64,000 nucleotides of DNA, from contig OZ026847.1 in the NCBI GenBank assembly GCA_964023205.1, positions 13,957,182 to 14,021,181 on the forward strand, in the 5' to 3' direction. The translations under genes were made by a program, and so were the position numbers. The DNA is from Lutraria lutraria. Its lineage: Eukaryota; Mollusca; Bivalvia; Venerida; Mactridae. The notes under the pieces are model-generated. The model made no database searches, had not been told where the DNA came from, and saw only the letters and a program-made list of their open reading frames with translations. This document shows positions 1 through 12,400 of the stretch, in pieces. Positions within the stretch are counted from its first letter, which is position 1. Each line of letters starts with the position of its first letter.

Positions 1-747
1 TGATAAAATGTAATACTGGACATAAGAGGTTTTAGGTTCTTTTTATTTGTTAAATAAAGTAGCATAAATAAAGGGATGAGTGCAAGAAGGGTCTATCTCC
101 ATTTTTTGACAAATAAGGAGGAAAAGGGGTCAAATATAATTAGGTCCATATTTTCATGAATCGTATTCAGACAAAAAGATAATTCGTCTTTATTTAACTA
201 AACCGACAGAGACAAAAACATACTTTTCACATACAACAATTAGTGCCCTCAGACGTGACAGCTACGTGTTAAAGCATCTTGGCAGTTTAAATTCACTGTG
301 GAACGTGCTCGGGAGATTACAACATAATCAACTTCAGCAGGCATTTGTAGTGTTACATTGTGTATAATACAAACCGAGTTCACCCTTGAATTAATTCAAG
401 TTGTTAAGATAGATATACTCGAACACAAATCAGTATGGTGCGATTCGCCACGAGACAGTGATTCTGTAGCGAATAAACTAGTCAGCGTGCAGGCATAATT
501 TTTGTTAGATGTTTGTTTCTTGAATGAATATCTCTAAATTTGATAAAAATGTTAACATGAGGAACAGATGACGTGGTAGCAGTATAAAACACCTTTTGTA
601 CTTTCATTCTTCGTTACAGTCAATAACCCTGGAAACTTCTAACACATGGTCTTCAGTTGTTTAAAAACAGTTAGAGGGTGACACTGCATGGTTTTAACAA
701 CATTTGTAAATTCAAATGGAGCTTAGAGCAGATAAATATTTTTTTAA
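1..747. other. Intergenic AT-rich DNA, nothing recognised
   Basis: No open frame of interest, no tandem repeat and no tRNA-like head was recognised here. It is ordinary AT-rich spacer. Confidence 0.5.
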
Positions 748-992
748 ACTAGGAATGTGCCCAGAGTACACAAATGTCCTCATAGAGAGCTAAGTCAAAA
801 AAGGGCCATAACCCCTGTGAAAATGTTTGGATTGTAATGGAAATTGTCACTGACCTGTATTTTATTATATACAATTTCATGTAAAATAAGAATCCAAACC
901 ATTAACTAGTTCTTGAGTTATCGCTCGGAAGCCATAATTTGAACGGACGGATAGGATAGCACTTTACGCCCTTCCGCCATTTTGAATGGTGT
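748..992 (+). repeat. Dispersed repeat, 'ACTAGAAATGTG' family, copy 1
   Basis: This segment starts near AACTAGGAATGTGC, passes through AGAGCTAAGTCAAAAA and GTGAAAATGTTTGGAT, and ends near CCGCCATTTTGAAT. The same blocks recur in the same order at 50883-51340 and, in a rearranged form, at 62670-62916. Three copies in 64 kb make it an interspersed repeat. It has no open frame, so any mobility would be non-autonomous. The family name is a descriptive label only. Confidence 0.75.
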
Positions 993-1824
993 ATGCATAA
1001 AAACAACAAGGGTCATTTTAAGGGGAAATTAATGACGTGCCTAGTAGTAAAATGTTAAATGCAAATTTAAATGATTAAAGTTTAGATTAATAATGGAAAG
1101 ACATCAGAATGAAATATAGCACAACATATAAAAATACAAGCGGTATATGTTTTTCTATTTCCATTTGCTAGCGAAATTAGCGCTTGGACAACTCCTTCAA
1201 AATATGCTTGTGAGCTTCATTCATCTGCAAATAAGTCGAATGTTGTAAACTTAATATTGTTGTTGTTAGTAAAAATAATTTGGGTTTCTCTAGAGAATTA
1301 TAGAAGATGAATCGCACGAGCATTGATGAAAAAAAAAGTTATTGTACTTAGCACTTCACAATTCTTATAAGCATTTTTTGTTGATTGAATTAGATAAATG
1401 CAAATAATACATTGGTTCAATATGCCCAAGATGTGCTCAAACATCGTAACATTGAAGACAAGTAGTCTGAAATATAGTTAGGTAAGTATAGATATACAAC
1501 GAACAGAATAGAAAGATAATTTCTTCTTTGATAAATTGAACACATCAATGACTGCTTAATGTTGCTTTAATAAATTATTGGGTTTATAATAGGAATCCAA
1601 GGCAGACTAATATTTCAAAGGTTATGTAAAGCACTGAGAGACTAGAACTTCAGACTAACACGATTAATTTTATATAAAATATTTCTAAATACACCACCGT
1701 ATAAGGTCGTATATAATCAGCTTTTTTCTTAATACCACATTGGGATGGAAATATAATAACATCAACTATCGATGAGTCAGTTTGCAAAATAACTTCGTTA
1801 ACATTGGATTAGACGGGCTGCTGT
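993..1824. other. Intergenic AT-rich DNA, nothing recognised
   Basis: Plain AT-rich sequence. No coding frame or repeat structure stands out. Confidence 0.45.
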
Positions 1825-1962
1825 CACTGTCTAGTTATCACTAGTCCATCACCGCCGTGAATTCAAATACAAGCTAGGATAATATTTCTACCCACGTTTA
1901 CACCAGGCGTCTTCCTTGATCATTAAAATTGGAAACGTCGCCAAATGGCCATGGTTGCTTTT
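1825..1962 (+). mobile_element. tRNA-SINE fragment (5'-truncated head plus body)
   Basis: The block around ATCACTAGTCCATCACCG followed by a degenerate B-box-like TGAATTCAAATAC matches the same block at 2540-2575, where a full tRNA-like head is present. It then runs into a SINE-like body. The A box is missing or eroded. Assignment rests on comparison with the neighbouring copy. Confidence 0.5.
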
Positions 1963-2500
1963 GATTGGCAACTTCACAAGAAAACGTGAACATTAAAGCA
2001 CAACATATTCAATTAATCTGATTTCGATAAACTCACTGAGCTTTAACATACTTTAACATAACAACAACAAAAACATTATAGAACTATTAGACTTTATTCA
2101 AGAAAATGATACACGTTGACCATCTTAAATCTCTGAATCTGAGGATATCGCCTTTGAACGGTAAGCTGCTAATAACATGCTCAATAAACTTACACAAGAA
2201 TTGTAAGAAACTAGCGTCATCAAAGTTTTAACAAATCCATTCAATCATTTCTAATTTGTTCCACAATTTGCGTATTGATCCATCTTTGTAATGTGATCGT
2301 GACATATCAACTCATTTCTAATGTGTTTATGGCAATGTAATCAAGGTATAAAACAGTGTATGTGTCTGTAAAAGCAAAATAATACAACTGACTTCTCAGA
2401 CGTCATGTGTATGAGAGTATGCAGTAAAAATGCGGCATAATTTAACCGTCAAAGACAACATCAAAATAAAATACACGTTTGTAATGATAAATGTAGGAGC
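1963..2500. other. Intergenic AT-rich DNA, nothing recognised
   Basis: No supported feature. A short direct repeat CTTTAACATA occurs twice near 2041-2060. Confidence 0.45.
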
Positions 2501-2502
2501 GA

Positions 2503-2600
2503 CCATTGTCAAGTGGTTATAATATCTGATCAGTAATCACTAGTCCATCACCGCTGAAAGTCCAAATCCAATCCGGACCAGTAAATGAAGAATATATTTT
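2503..2600 (+). mobile_element. tRNA-derived SINE head
   Basis: An A-box-like TTGTCAAGTGG (consensus TRGYNNARNNG) at about 2513 is followed about 50 bp later by a B-box-like AAGTCCAAATCC. That spacing and order are those of an RNA polymerase III internal promoter. Both boxes are degenerate and no foldable acceptor stem is evident, so this is a SINE head and not a tRNA gene. It belongs with 1825-1962 and probably 16396-16600. Confidence 0.55.
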
Positions 2601-3348
2601 ACATCAAGTCAAGTCAAATATTTCTATCGGCTTTAAATATTTAAAGATCATCGCCAAATTTATATTGTGTATACAGATAAGTATTTTAGAAAAAAAATAC
2701 AAAAAGTCCCATCTTTCCCAAAATTGTGTTAGTTTACTTAATCAGATTCATGACAAATATACACAAAACTGAATACTTGTACATGAAAACATTTACTTCA
2801 GTTGACTATCTAATGCCACTTACAATATATGTGTGGTTTATCCATTAAGATGTATTTCAACTTGAATTTGTTCCTTAGCACTTCGAGGAATTGTATGTCC
2901 AGACATGTTACATTATAACAAATATTCACTGTGTAATCATTAATGACATTTTTCATTACACGTTGCGAATATTCTATGACTCCATTTTAAATTGGGTGTC
3001 TTTTCATCAACACACGTCTTAGTTAAGAAGCCTTCTTTCATTTAGAACTCGCGCCACTCCAAAATTTTAAAGATGAATAATCACATATCTTATGCTTCAA
3101 CATAAATCGCTTAGTTTAGTTCCAAATGATAATGGAATCCTAATTTGAAATTAAATTGAATGCATTGAGTCGTTTTAAAGAAATCAACGGGTTCATGATT
3201 CCACAGTAAGAATTACGACTATCATTTTTGAAAAATATTTGATATTTAAATCTACTTAGTCTAATTATTTCTGTTTAAAGTGTATTTCGAAGACCGTGAT
3301 GAAGACCAAACCAATTGATATACACATATTATTATAATGATTTTGGTA
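2601..3348. other. Intergenic DNA flanking the LINE 3' end
   Basis: AT-rich spacer with no recognised gene. Its right edge abuts the poly-T (minus-strand poly-A) that ends the retrotransposon. Confidence 0.45.
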
Positions 3349-3363
3349 TTTTTTTTTTTTTTT

Positions 3364-4052
3364 ATAATTTTATTTATTTCCAGCTTTGTCACAATACATT
3401 ATTATCATACAAACGCAGTGTTACAGACATTTTTTTGGCGTTTAACCATAAGGTGTAAAAGGAAATAGCAGTGTATGGTACCAAAATAGTATTAATTATA
3501 TATAATTATATATATATAAATGTATAATAATACCAACATAGTAGCAAAGTAATAATTAGATTAATTATTAACACTATAGAGTTACCAAGCTACATGTACA
3601 ATGCAATCACAGTAAACCCTATATGCATGTATTATTGTATAATTGAAATATTAGCAAGTTCCAGCCAGTATCTCTGTTTGATAAATTGTCTTATTAAAAT
3701 ATATAGTATTATTCTGGTACCAACACAGTTAAAATATCTCAGCAACATTAATTATATATTGCAAACATTTGCAACAATAAGTATATCTCTGACAAAGTTA
3801 CAAAATATTACTGATATATGGTACCAACTAACTGCTTTTCATGGCACCTATATGGCTCTGGCCTAATAATGACATTCAGGTTATATTCTAGTGATGCTTT
3901 TTTAAAAAAAGAAAATAATTGAAAAAAGAAAGGAAGGTTTCAGGTGGGTGTTTTTGTTAAAAGTAAAATAATCTTAGTAATAATATATTCTAAAGAGCAA
4001 ATATTGTACATAAGATAGGTATAGCAATAGATTTCAATAAATATGCATTTAC
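3364..4052 (-). repeat. LINE 3' UTR
   Basis: Non-coding tail of the minus-strand LINE. It contains a CTGGAAATAAATAAAATTAT end, next to the poly-A, that includes an AATAAA signal. From ~3364 to ~3700 it matches, in reverse complement and with small indels, the sequence at 23006-23330. That proves this is a mobile 3' UTR and not host sequence. A 90-residue open frame on the opposite strand (3594-3866) is a by-product of this UTR. Confidence 0.85.
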
Positions 4053-5078
4053 CTATCCGTTCCATGTCTGTGTTACTGCTGCTAAAGGAGCCCAGGTTTT
4101 TATGAAGTTCCTCATACTGAATGTTTTTAATGCGTTAAGTTTTTCTGCCTTGTAACATGATACTAGTTGTCTTTTATATGCCTCAATACAGGGAAAAGTA
4201 TTATTCATTTTACACTTATAGATATAGTATTTGGCAGTAAGTATTACTTTATTAAGAACAATTTGTGTGGTTCTACCTCCTAGTAATAAATCATATTTTG
4301 TCCACTGTACAAACAAAATAGCACAATTTGTATTTATCCAACTCTGTATATTCTTAAAAAAGACTTGTGTTGTATTACAATAAAAGAATATATGTGCAAT
4401 TGTTTCTGAGGAAGAGTTGCAGAATGAACATAGATCATTGTCTCTCAAACCCATTTTAAATAAGAGAGAGTTAGTACCAAGAATTCTATGGTTAATTTTA
4501 TACTGAAACCATTGAAGTTTTGATTCTTGAGTTTTTTTAAACGGAAGTTTATAAATATGTTTCCAATCAATGTTATCAATTATCTCCCTTTGCCATTTGA
4601 CTTCTGATTTTATCATAGTTTTTTCAGATGTAAGTATATCATAAAAAGTCCTGCAACCCTTCTCTGATTGATTGATTATTCTTATTATTACAGGTAGAGT
4701 TGGGTTTGATTCATTTGTTCCATTATGTACTATATTTAATGAGTCTAAGTACCTTCTAAAAGAAAAAATTATATTAGAGTATTGAAGGAAGTTAGTTAAA
4801 ACAGAATATTTATGTTGGAATTCTTCAAAGGAGTAGAAATTGCCATTATATTTCATAAAGTCGTTAATCAAAAATATTCCTTTGTCCAAGTAGTTTCTGT
4901 CACAATATGATTTACCTCCAATTTTAAAATTATTGCTATGCCAAACAGGCAAATCTAGGAATTCATCCCATGATTTAACCACATAATCATTTCCCAAAGA
5001 GATGTAACTTTCCCAGATGTCTTTCCAGAATTCATTTTGGATGTTGTTGAGTTTGAGTTTTACATAATTAACTCCAAA
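4053..5078 (-). pseudogene. LINE ORF2 C-terminal part with zinc knuckle (zf-RVT-like)
   Basis: This is the same reading frame as the reverse transcriptase upstream, separated only by the stop at 5079-5081. It stays open from 5078 and ends at 4053. The C-terminal region has the zf-RVT pattern seen at the end of many LINE ORF2 proteins: LQWFQYKINHRILGTN, then DLCSFCNSS (C-x2-C), then TIAHIFFYC (H-x4-C). Counted from the Met at 4997 the metal ligands are Cys190, Cys193, His202 and Cys207. The region is thought to help bind template RNA or DNA. Apart from the upstream stop no frameshift was seen. Confidence 0.85.
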
Positions 5079-6311
5079 TTAACAAAAATTGTCATAAAAA
5101 GGACAAATAGACCTAATTAAATGTAGGTATTTCCCATTACTTTTGTAACAACGTCTTAACCATGTAAGTTTTAATGCTTGCGTAAAATGTTGTAAACTAA
5201 CAACTTTTATGCCACCTTTTTCATAGTTTTGGGTAATTACTTTGCGTTTAATTTTATCAGGTGTATTGTTCCAGATAAATTTGTAAAACAAATTCTGAAT
5301 TATTTTCATTATCTCTTTGTTTGGATTTGGTAGTCCTACAATCAAATGGTTTAATTTTGGTAAGGCTAATGTTTTGATGATTGTATTTTTTCCAATCGGG
5401 GTTAATAATCTGTTTGACCAACAATTGAGTAGTTTTTTTATATCTTCAATTTTCTTTTCATAATTAGTTTTTGAGATTACTCTTAAGTTCAATGTAAATG
5501 TAACCCCAAGTAGGTTAAATTTTTCCTTTTGCCAGTTTAGTCCTAATTCAGGGCATAACACCAAATTACTGTATTTCATAGAACCTATCCAAACTGCCAT
5601 TGTTTTATCTATATTCATATGTAACCCAGAGATTTTGGCATAGAATTTTAATGTTTTAATGGAATTCAGAAGAGAGTTTTCAGAGCCATCTAAAATCAGA
5701 GAAGTATCATCGGCATATTGTGAAATAAGAAATTCTTGTCCATTTATTTTAACCCCTTTTATATTCTTATTTTGCTTTATTAATAATGATAGAATTTCAG
5801 CACAAATGATAAAAAGATATGGGGATAAAGGATCTCCCTGTCTGCATCCACGATGTACATAGAACCAATCTGACATATGTCCATTAACAATTACACACGA
5901 TTGTATATTTTTGTAAAACAGTTTTATCCATGAAATAAGACCTTCTCCGAAGTTAAAAAATTTAAGGCATTTTTCCATAAAATTCCAAGATAAAGAATCA
6001 AATGCTGTGGCAAAATCTACTAGAAGTAACATTGATGGGATCTGTAATTGTTCAGTATAGTACATTATATCATAAATTGTTCTAACGTTTTCTCCCATGA
6101 AACGACCAGGTATAAATCCAGTTTGGTCCTCATTGATAATATTTTTTAGTATTCTTTTTATGCGGTTTGCTATTGATGCTGATGCAATTTTGTATGAAAT
6201 ATTTAATAAAGAAATTGGCCTCCAGTTTTTTAGATATAATTTATCTTTATTTCCTTTCGGAATGCAAGTTTTGGTATTTGTTACGCTACTCCAAAACAAC
6301 ATCTTTCGCAA
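5079..6311 (-). pseudogene. LINE ORF2 fragment: reverse transcriptase domain
   Basis: The frame encodes 410 residues of a non-LTR retrotransposon reverse transcriptase, which would copy the element RNA at the target site. Visible landmarks are LKNWRPISLLN (~27-37), motif A LVDFATAFDS (~97-106, with the catalytic Asp), motif B RQGDPLSPYLF (~157-167), motif C YADD (199-202, the paired catalytic aspartates) and FNLLGVTF (motif E region). All catalytic residues are intact. The frame ends in a TAA at 5079-5081. Downstream the same reading frame stays open into the zinc-knuckle region, so this stop is an inactivating mutation and not the natural terminus. The N-terminal endonuclease is absent. The Met at 6311 is unlikely to be the native start. 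Confidence 0.9.
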
Positions 6312-6540
6312 CGCTTGTAAAGTCAGATAATACTTTTAAAATAACATTTGACATGTTACAGGTTTTGCCGGCGTTGTTTATGCCATCCATACTTACAGTC
6401 TGTTGAAAAGGAGAATCGGAAGTTGTTAATGGCGGGAAATTGTTACACGCTCATTGCAAAGAGTTTCTTGTTCCAGAAACAATGTTTTCTCTCCTCCAGT
6501 GGGAAGACTGATATCAGAGTTAAGCATAAGTAACGCATTT
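6297..6540 (-). other. Unassigned minus-strand open frames upstream of the RT
   Basis: Two short minus-strand frames look more protein-like than their surroundings. One covers ~6297-6450 and includes MDGINNAGKTC and SDFTSVAKDVV; the other, in a different frame, covers ~6430-6530 and includes GGEKTLFLEQETLC. The first overlaps the start of the RT frame. They could be remnants of the LINE 5' region joined by internal deletion, or of another element the LINE landed in. No family was recognised. Confidence 0.25.
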
Positions 6541-7783
6541 TCATAACAGCTTGCTACAGCAATAATATTGACACATGTAACAAGATGGACATAGCATGGA
6601 CCAAGGTATTTCCGCTATTTATTCTGAAGTAGATCAGAATGTAGTACTGATCCGGACACACTTCCTAAGTTTTATATCATTATTTCATATAAATGAACAT
6701 ATTTCGTTTATACCTTTTTATATCTCTTTCCAACATGAGACAGATGATTTCCATATTTAAATACATTAAAAAAGAATTACTTTTTACATCGAATCTATAA
6801 TTCAGTGAAATATAAGAAGAAGATAATTCAAGATTTTGCAAATTTATTGATATACCAGTATATTACCATATTGTTGAAGAAATAAATGAATGTCAGAAAT
6901 TAGCCAATTATTGCAGCTGAAATAAGTGTGTACACGCAGTTCAAGCCTATCTGCTTAGCTAATTTGGTTGAGTGTAATATCTGGAGACACTAAAATTGAA
7001 GCCTAGAATCCTGGATGCAGCGACTATTTCTTGTCACGACTATAATGCAGTTTAATATCAGCCAAAACGTTTTCTTTTTTTGGTTAGAAATATATTAAGC
7101 AGAAAGTAAATTAACCCGGACTTCATGACTTGCGAGAAGCAATATACCAACTTCATGACAACATGTACATCGCTCAATATTAGCTCATCCCAAAAGTTTT
7201 CCGAATCTTGTATTGAGAAACATAAATATTTACATATTTTAGTAACGCAGGTCTGTCTTAGAATATATGCACTTTATGTAAACCACAAATATGCTTCTTA
7301 TTGATCATATATGAATCTAAGACTATGTCAGTTGCACAACTTTATATAATTCGACCGCGTATAAGTAAACATTTTACATTAATGCTAGCGATTTACATAA
7401 TCAAAAAATACCATTATATAAAAGACAACGTGGAATTTCAGAATAAATTTCAGGACACTTTCTCTGACATTTTAAACATATTTATATTTCGAACAGTTTT
7501 AGCGTTTCCAATCCCCTTTCCCAGGATGCAGTTTATACGTCAACACATGAAATTCATTCTAAATATAAGTAGCCCAGACACGGCTTGTTTTCACATGTCA
7601 TGAGCTCACAAGGGAATACATATTGTTACCAATCAACTTCATTTTACTAACTTGTAATGCATGTGTAATTTCCTGGATGAATATGCCATGAAGGTTCTAG
7701 TTTGTAATTTAATCTGTATGATTGTAACATCAGAATAACTTGGAACTTCAAAGGTGTTCATGAAGGAGGTTGATTCATCTTGA
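6541..7783. other. Intergenic AT-rich DNA
   Basis: No gene recognised. The open frame at 7301-7603 starts at TTG, shows no domain and is treated as chance. Confidence 0.45.
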
Positions 7784-7893
7784 AGTTAAGATGTTGTAAT
7801 TCAATACATAAACATTTTACATGAAATGAAAGTACAATTAAGTTAGGACGTTGTAATTCAATGCATAGATTAACATGAAATGAAAGTACAATT
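7784..7893. repeat. Tandem duplication, ~55-bp unit, 2 copies
   Basis: Two adjacent diverged copies share AAGTTARGAYGTTGTAATTC at the start and ACATGAAATGAAAGTACAAT at the end (7784-7840 and 7841-7893). The second is slightly shorter. Confidence 0.8.
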
Positions 7894-9776
7894 ATGCGAA
7901 CTGTCGTATAATTCTAGGTTGAAACAAGACAATAAGCAATTAAAGAGAATGACGTGTAATTGGAAAAGGAAACACATTTTGTCTGGATAGTTTCAGCTTA
8001 TTACTTTGGAAAATTGTTTCATCCTAATGCATAAAAACTAACTAACTTTCAGTTGACTAAAAAGCTTTTGCGCGCACGGAGAAACTTTTTTCATTTTATT
8101 TTCAGGAAAGCAGAATTACCCATCAACAAGTATAAATAATCTTATGTAATTATTTTATATGTTGTATCTGGATTTCGGAAACAAAACATGCGTTACCCGG
8201 AGACTGTGCGCATTATGTGAAGTAGACATGAAGGACGAGTATAATTTTCTGTTCGAATGAAAATCCCGACTAGATTCTGAAAATGTACATTGGTAACCAG
8301 AATACATGCAAATTTTACTTAATAAGGAATAATATATCTTCCAGACTTCATCAAGGAGCCTCAGACCATCGCTCTTTCTAAACATTAATAAACGTTTAGT
8401 TTGTTTTCTTATTTCTTAACCAATTCGGCAACATTTGTTTGTCTTTGTAAAATGTGTAATCTACTAGTAAGTCTTGAATAAAATAAACATGTTTACTGTA
8501 TCTTGACAACAAAAAAGGTTAGCCAGGTCCCACAAATGTTCTACTGCTTGTTATAAACATAAAAGTTGTTCTTTGAGGCGATAGCTAAAGTACTATTCTT
8601 CATTTTTCGTCTACTTTGATGATTTTATAATACATTTGTACATTTCATCAATATTTCAAAGAATATTTCTTTGTACGAAGAAAGTTTTTTTTTCATTTTT
8701 CTCGTACTCCCTTCTTCTAAAATGTGACATCAAATATAGGTGGTTCAATAATATAAAGGCTATTTTAAAACAAAACCCACCTATGTTATTCTTCGTCTGA
8801 TATTGCTACAAACTACAAAAGTTATTATTTAAAGTTAAAATTTGATTTAAAAGGGCGAACAAATTAAATGATCATTGTGCCTCCATCTTAAATTGACTCT
8901 CCAAATATTTGGTAGTTTGAAGCTGTATATTAAATACATCAAAGTAAATATGAAGCACAAGTCCTTGCCAACATAATTATTCACCCATAGGCAACCAGTG
9001 CCTTATGCCCGTGTCGAAGCCGTGGAAATCAAAAGGAAAACTATAAATAACCGCACACAATATTGATATACTAGTACTCTTATTTCAATTACAATACATG
9101 TACGTTGTTTGGCCATCCTTACAACAATGCTGGTTTGCGGTAACGCCACCCAAACTGTTTCCGGTTGATAGGTACCTGGGCTATTTGGGGGTAACATTAT
9201 TTAGTTGTACATACTGAAATAAAGACATATAACACATTGTTGTTGAAATCGCCAAAAAAGTGGATCGGGGAAGTTTTTCTAATGAATCGGTTGCGTAAAT
9301 GCAATCCAGCATTTTTTAAATATGGTCTCCGTACGAAGCATATCATGAGAATTAGTTTAATCAACTGCAAAATAAAACTATGTGTTATGATTGTTCATGC
9401 AATGCCTATTTGAGAAATTCATTAACAGAAACAGATTTATTAAAGTACACAAGAGGTCTCTTTGAAAAATTGTATTCACATAACGATGCTTCATATTGCC
9501 AAATAGATTTCCAGATTTATCACCGAGATCATCACCGTATTAATATTTCTGGTGTTAAGTTGAATATTTCAAGACCAACTTTCCAGACTTAAATGATAAA
9601 TTATTTATAATGTATAAATTATTAGATTTCGTGCAATAAACAATTATTTTCACACATAAATCTTTTACATCTCATAATTCTATTAGAATTATACTCCGAT
9701 AAGTTGGATCAATACATTTACATAAAACATGATTTATTAAATTTCCAATAATTATTATACGATGTTAAAAACCCTA
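7894..9776. other. Intergenic AT-rich DNA
   Basis: No supported gene or repeat was recognised. Short frames at 8155-8385, 9003-9197 and 9380-9592 show no domain. Confidence 0.45.
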
Positions 9777-9799
9777 TCATTTATGTAGCTGAACGATTT

Positions 9800-12400
9800 T
9801 GTGACAAATAACTGCAGAATTCATACACTTTAAGAATGAATAAGGGCATAAATCAAAATAATGAAGACAAAGCGTGACATGGGGGGTCAAATTTAGAATG
9901 ATACTTGTGTTCATAATATTGCTAAAAGTAGCTTGGAAATATATTATATTGTGAAAAATTGACAATGGCTTAAAGTATAGGATTAACGTCTTCTTCAAAT
10001 TTAAAACATTTTAATCAAATGAATATTATATTTTCAATAGCAAGCCTTAAAATTCAAACAATCTTTTGGATTACACTATACACTCGGGACAGATATTCTT
10101 TGTGTATGGTCTTATGATAATGACTGTATTATTAATCTATTGTTATACAATTTGTTTCATTGTAATACAATTAATTTGTTCCATTATTTTCTTATAAAAT
10201 ACAAACAGATAATCTATTTGATAATGTTTTAGTTTTAAATGGTGACAACAACAACACCAGGGACGTTCTAAAACTGTAACGTAAATATACAAAACTGTTA
10301 TGATAAGGAGTATCATAAAATAGATTTATAACAACATTAGTCAAATGTATTTTGCAATTCATTTTTGAACAAATCAAAACTATTTCCAATTTGGTAAGTC
10401 AAATGCGTTACTGAACATGAATTGTTAATTTAAATATATGCATACTAAGTAAAGGATACACTCCGTACAAATTTGTTTAGTCTTTTAGCATACAGATAAT
10501 TATGAAAGTGTTATGATCATTGCGTTGCAATTTATTCTATGTTTTTTAAGATAATAAAAAGAATCACAAACATCTGTACTGTTTGATATGTTGTTGGTTG
10601 AAAATGTTGTTGGAGGGAGGTGAGGAATTAGAAAACATTTAAAACTGTAGATTTGTCAAGTTGTAACGATTAATATTGCATTATCATATATTTACAAGAA
10701 AACATTTACCTACTACTTTTGCCACTTATCAAATTAAAGAAATGATTTCTCAACAAAGTCAAACTATTTCAAACTATGTTGAACAAATATTTTAAACATG
10801 AATTAAGTCATATGAACAGACATATAGAAAATACACTCGGGAAAAACTTCTAAAGCGTATGGTCACAATTTCTTCTTTGTTTATTTTAAGTAAAACAATA
10901 CTTAAAGGTTTTGAAATGTTTTGAACATTAACTATGTATTTGCAACATAAGTCAATGAAGATTTCAATTATGCGTCACTGAAATAAGAATTCAAAATTAA
11001 CTGAGTTATGAGAAAAGTCTACATACTGAACGGACAACCCTCGTATATTCTAGAAAATGTTTAATAATAAAACATCAATTTCAAGTCTTTCTACTCGAAG
11101 TGTGCTTCTTCTCAGGCCTCTATAAATGGGAGTTTTACCACTAATTTAGGCATTTTGTAACTTCATGACCCTGCAGTGTTAATATTTTGTTACCGGTATA
11201 GTTCCTGTAAAAGCAAACCGAATTTGTGTATAATATTGCATGAAGATGTGTTTGTGTCCCGAGTGTTAACATTTTCATGTAAAATATGTTTAGAAATCAT
11301 GAAATAAATCGATAAATTCTATACTGTTTTCATCTGAGAATGTTTCTTCATCAAAATAAAAGATAAATTAGCTTTTATCTTCAGTATACTGAACGAATCT
11401 ACTTGGTATACATATCTGAATAAAACTTTTTTTATTACAACTTTCAAACTTTTTAAACATGCTCCATTTCACTGTTTCAGACTTTAAAGTATTTATTCAC
11501 GTCAATTATTTGATATAAATGAGGAAAACAATTAACATGGACTACTGTTCTATAAGTTACATATCAAAATTAAGACCATGTATATATAGCGTTACACTCG
11601 GGACAACACGTAAAACCATGTAGACAAAAAATGAATTGCACTACATGAATTTGATTTAGTTTTGTGAGCTTCTGGGTACGTTTCTGTTTGAGAAATAGAG
11701 AAAAAACATATCAAATTCAAAGAATGATAAAAAAATTCTTATCTAAATGCAAAATGTTACACTCGGGACATTTCCAATCAGCTTTATTCAAGATGGTATA
11801 ACTTAAAAAACAAATGATTCTTTTGATCATTTCTTTTTTTTAAACAACATGGACACATATGCCTATCAATATGTTAAACTGCATATTCTTTTAAAGCATC
11901 AGTTTACTTACAGCAATATCATCAATTTTAATTTTTCTTTTTTTCCTTGAGCAAAATATTTTACATGTACATTTGAAAGGTGATTTCTAAATAATACTTA
12001 TAATTGAAATCTATGAACAAAATGCATTAAATTTTAAATATAACACATGTACAATGAAATTAAAAACAATCATTGATTACTTACCCAAAAACGGAAGAAA
12101 ATATAAAAGATTGAAAAATGTGTAAAGAAAAAATGTCACGCTAAAAGTGTTACACTCGGGACATTTTTCGCCTGTTTTTTTATGTAACTTTTGGACGAGT
12201 AACACAATCAAGCTGAAATTTTGCAACATTTTTAACAACATCAAGACACACAATCAGAACATTAAATTACATTCATGTGTTGTCTGGTATTCTTTTAATC
12301 TTGAAAAGAAAAATTGTCTTCATTATTTTGATTTATGCCCATAAAGTAAAATTCTATGTAACCTTTTGAACTAGCTTACAAAGTACGATGACTTTGATCA
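9800..12400. repeat. Diverged repeat field marked by TTACACTCGGGACA
   Basis: The core ACACTCGGGACA or a close variant recurs at 10080-10091, 10833-10842, 11592-11606, 11758-11772 and 12150-12163, and in inverse orientation at ~11257-11269. Degenerate versions occur at ~10254 (ACACCAGGGAC) and ~10457 (ACACTCCGTACA). Several spacings are near 375-390 bp or about half that (10080, 10457, 10833), and flanks share blocks such as GTCAAACTATTTC and AAACATGAATT. A 25-bp block ending ATTTTGATTTATGCCC at ~12318-12342 is repeated in inverse orientation at ~9843-9868. Frames are full of stops, so this is not a coding repeat. It looks like an old, diverged satellite or nested element. No family was recognised. 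Confidence 0.6.

Larger units (their letters stand above)
3349..6311 (-). mobile_element. Non-LTR retrotransposon (LINE), 5'-truncated, minus strand
   Basis: Read on the minus strand, the order is a reverse transcriptase frame (from 6311), a linker, a C-terminal zinc-knuckle region ending at 4053, a 3' UTR (4052-3364) with an AATAAA-type signal, and a 15-base poly-A tail (poly-T on + at 3349-3363). No apurinic endonuclease domain or ORF1 is recognisable upstream, so the copy is 5'-truncated or rearranged. The RT motif style suggests an L1/Tx1-like clade, which is an inference. A target-site duplication was sought and not found, so the true 5' boundary is uncertain. A shorter relative with a near-identical 3' UTR lies at 23006-23343. 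Confidence 0.9.

Noticed and set aside
3594..3866. 90-codon + strand open frame
   Set aside because: It is antisense to the LINE 3' UTR, confirmed by the matching copy at 23 kb.
6312..7400. Target-site duplication for the LINE at 3.3-6.3 kb
   Set aside because: No repeat of the sequence next to the poly-T (ending ATGATTTTGGTA) was found upstream of the RT frame.
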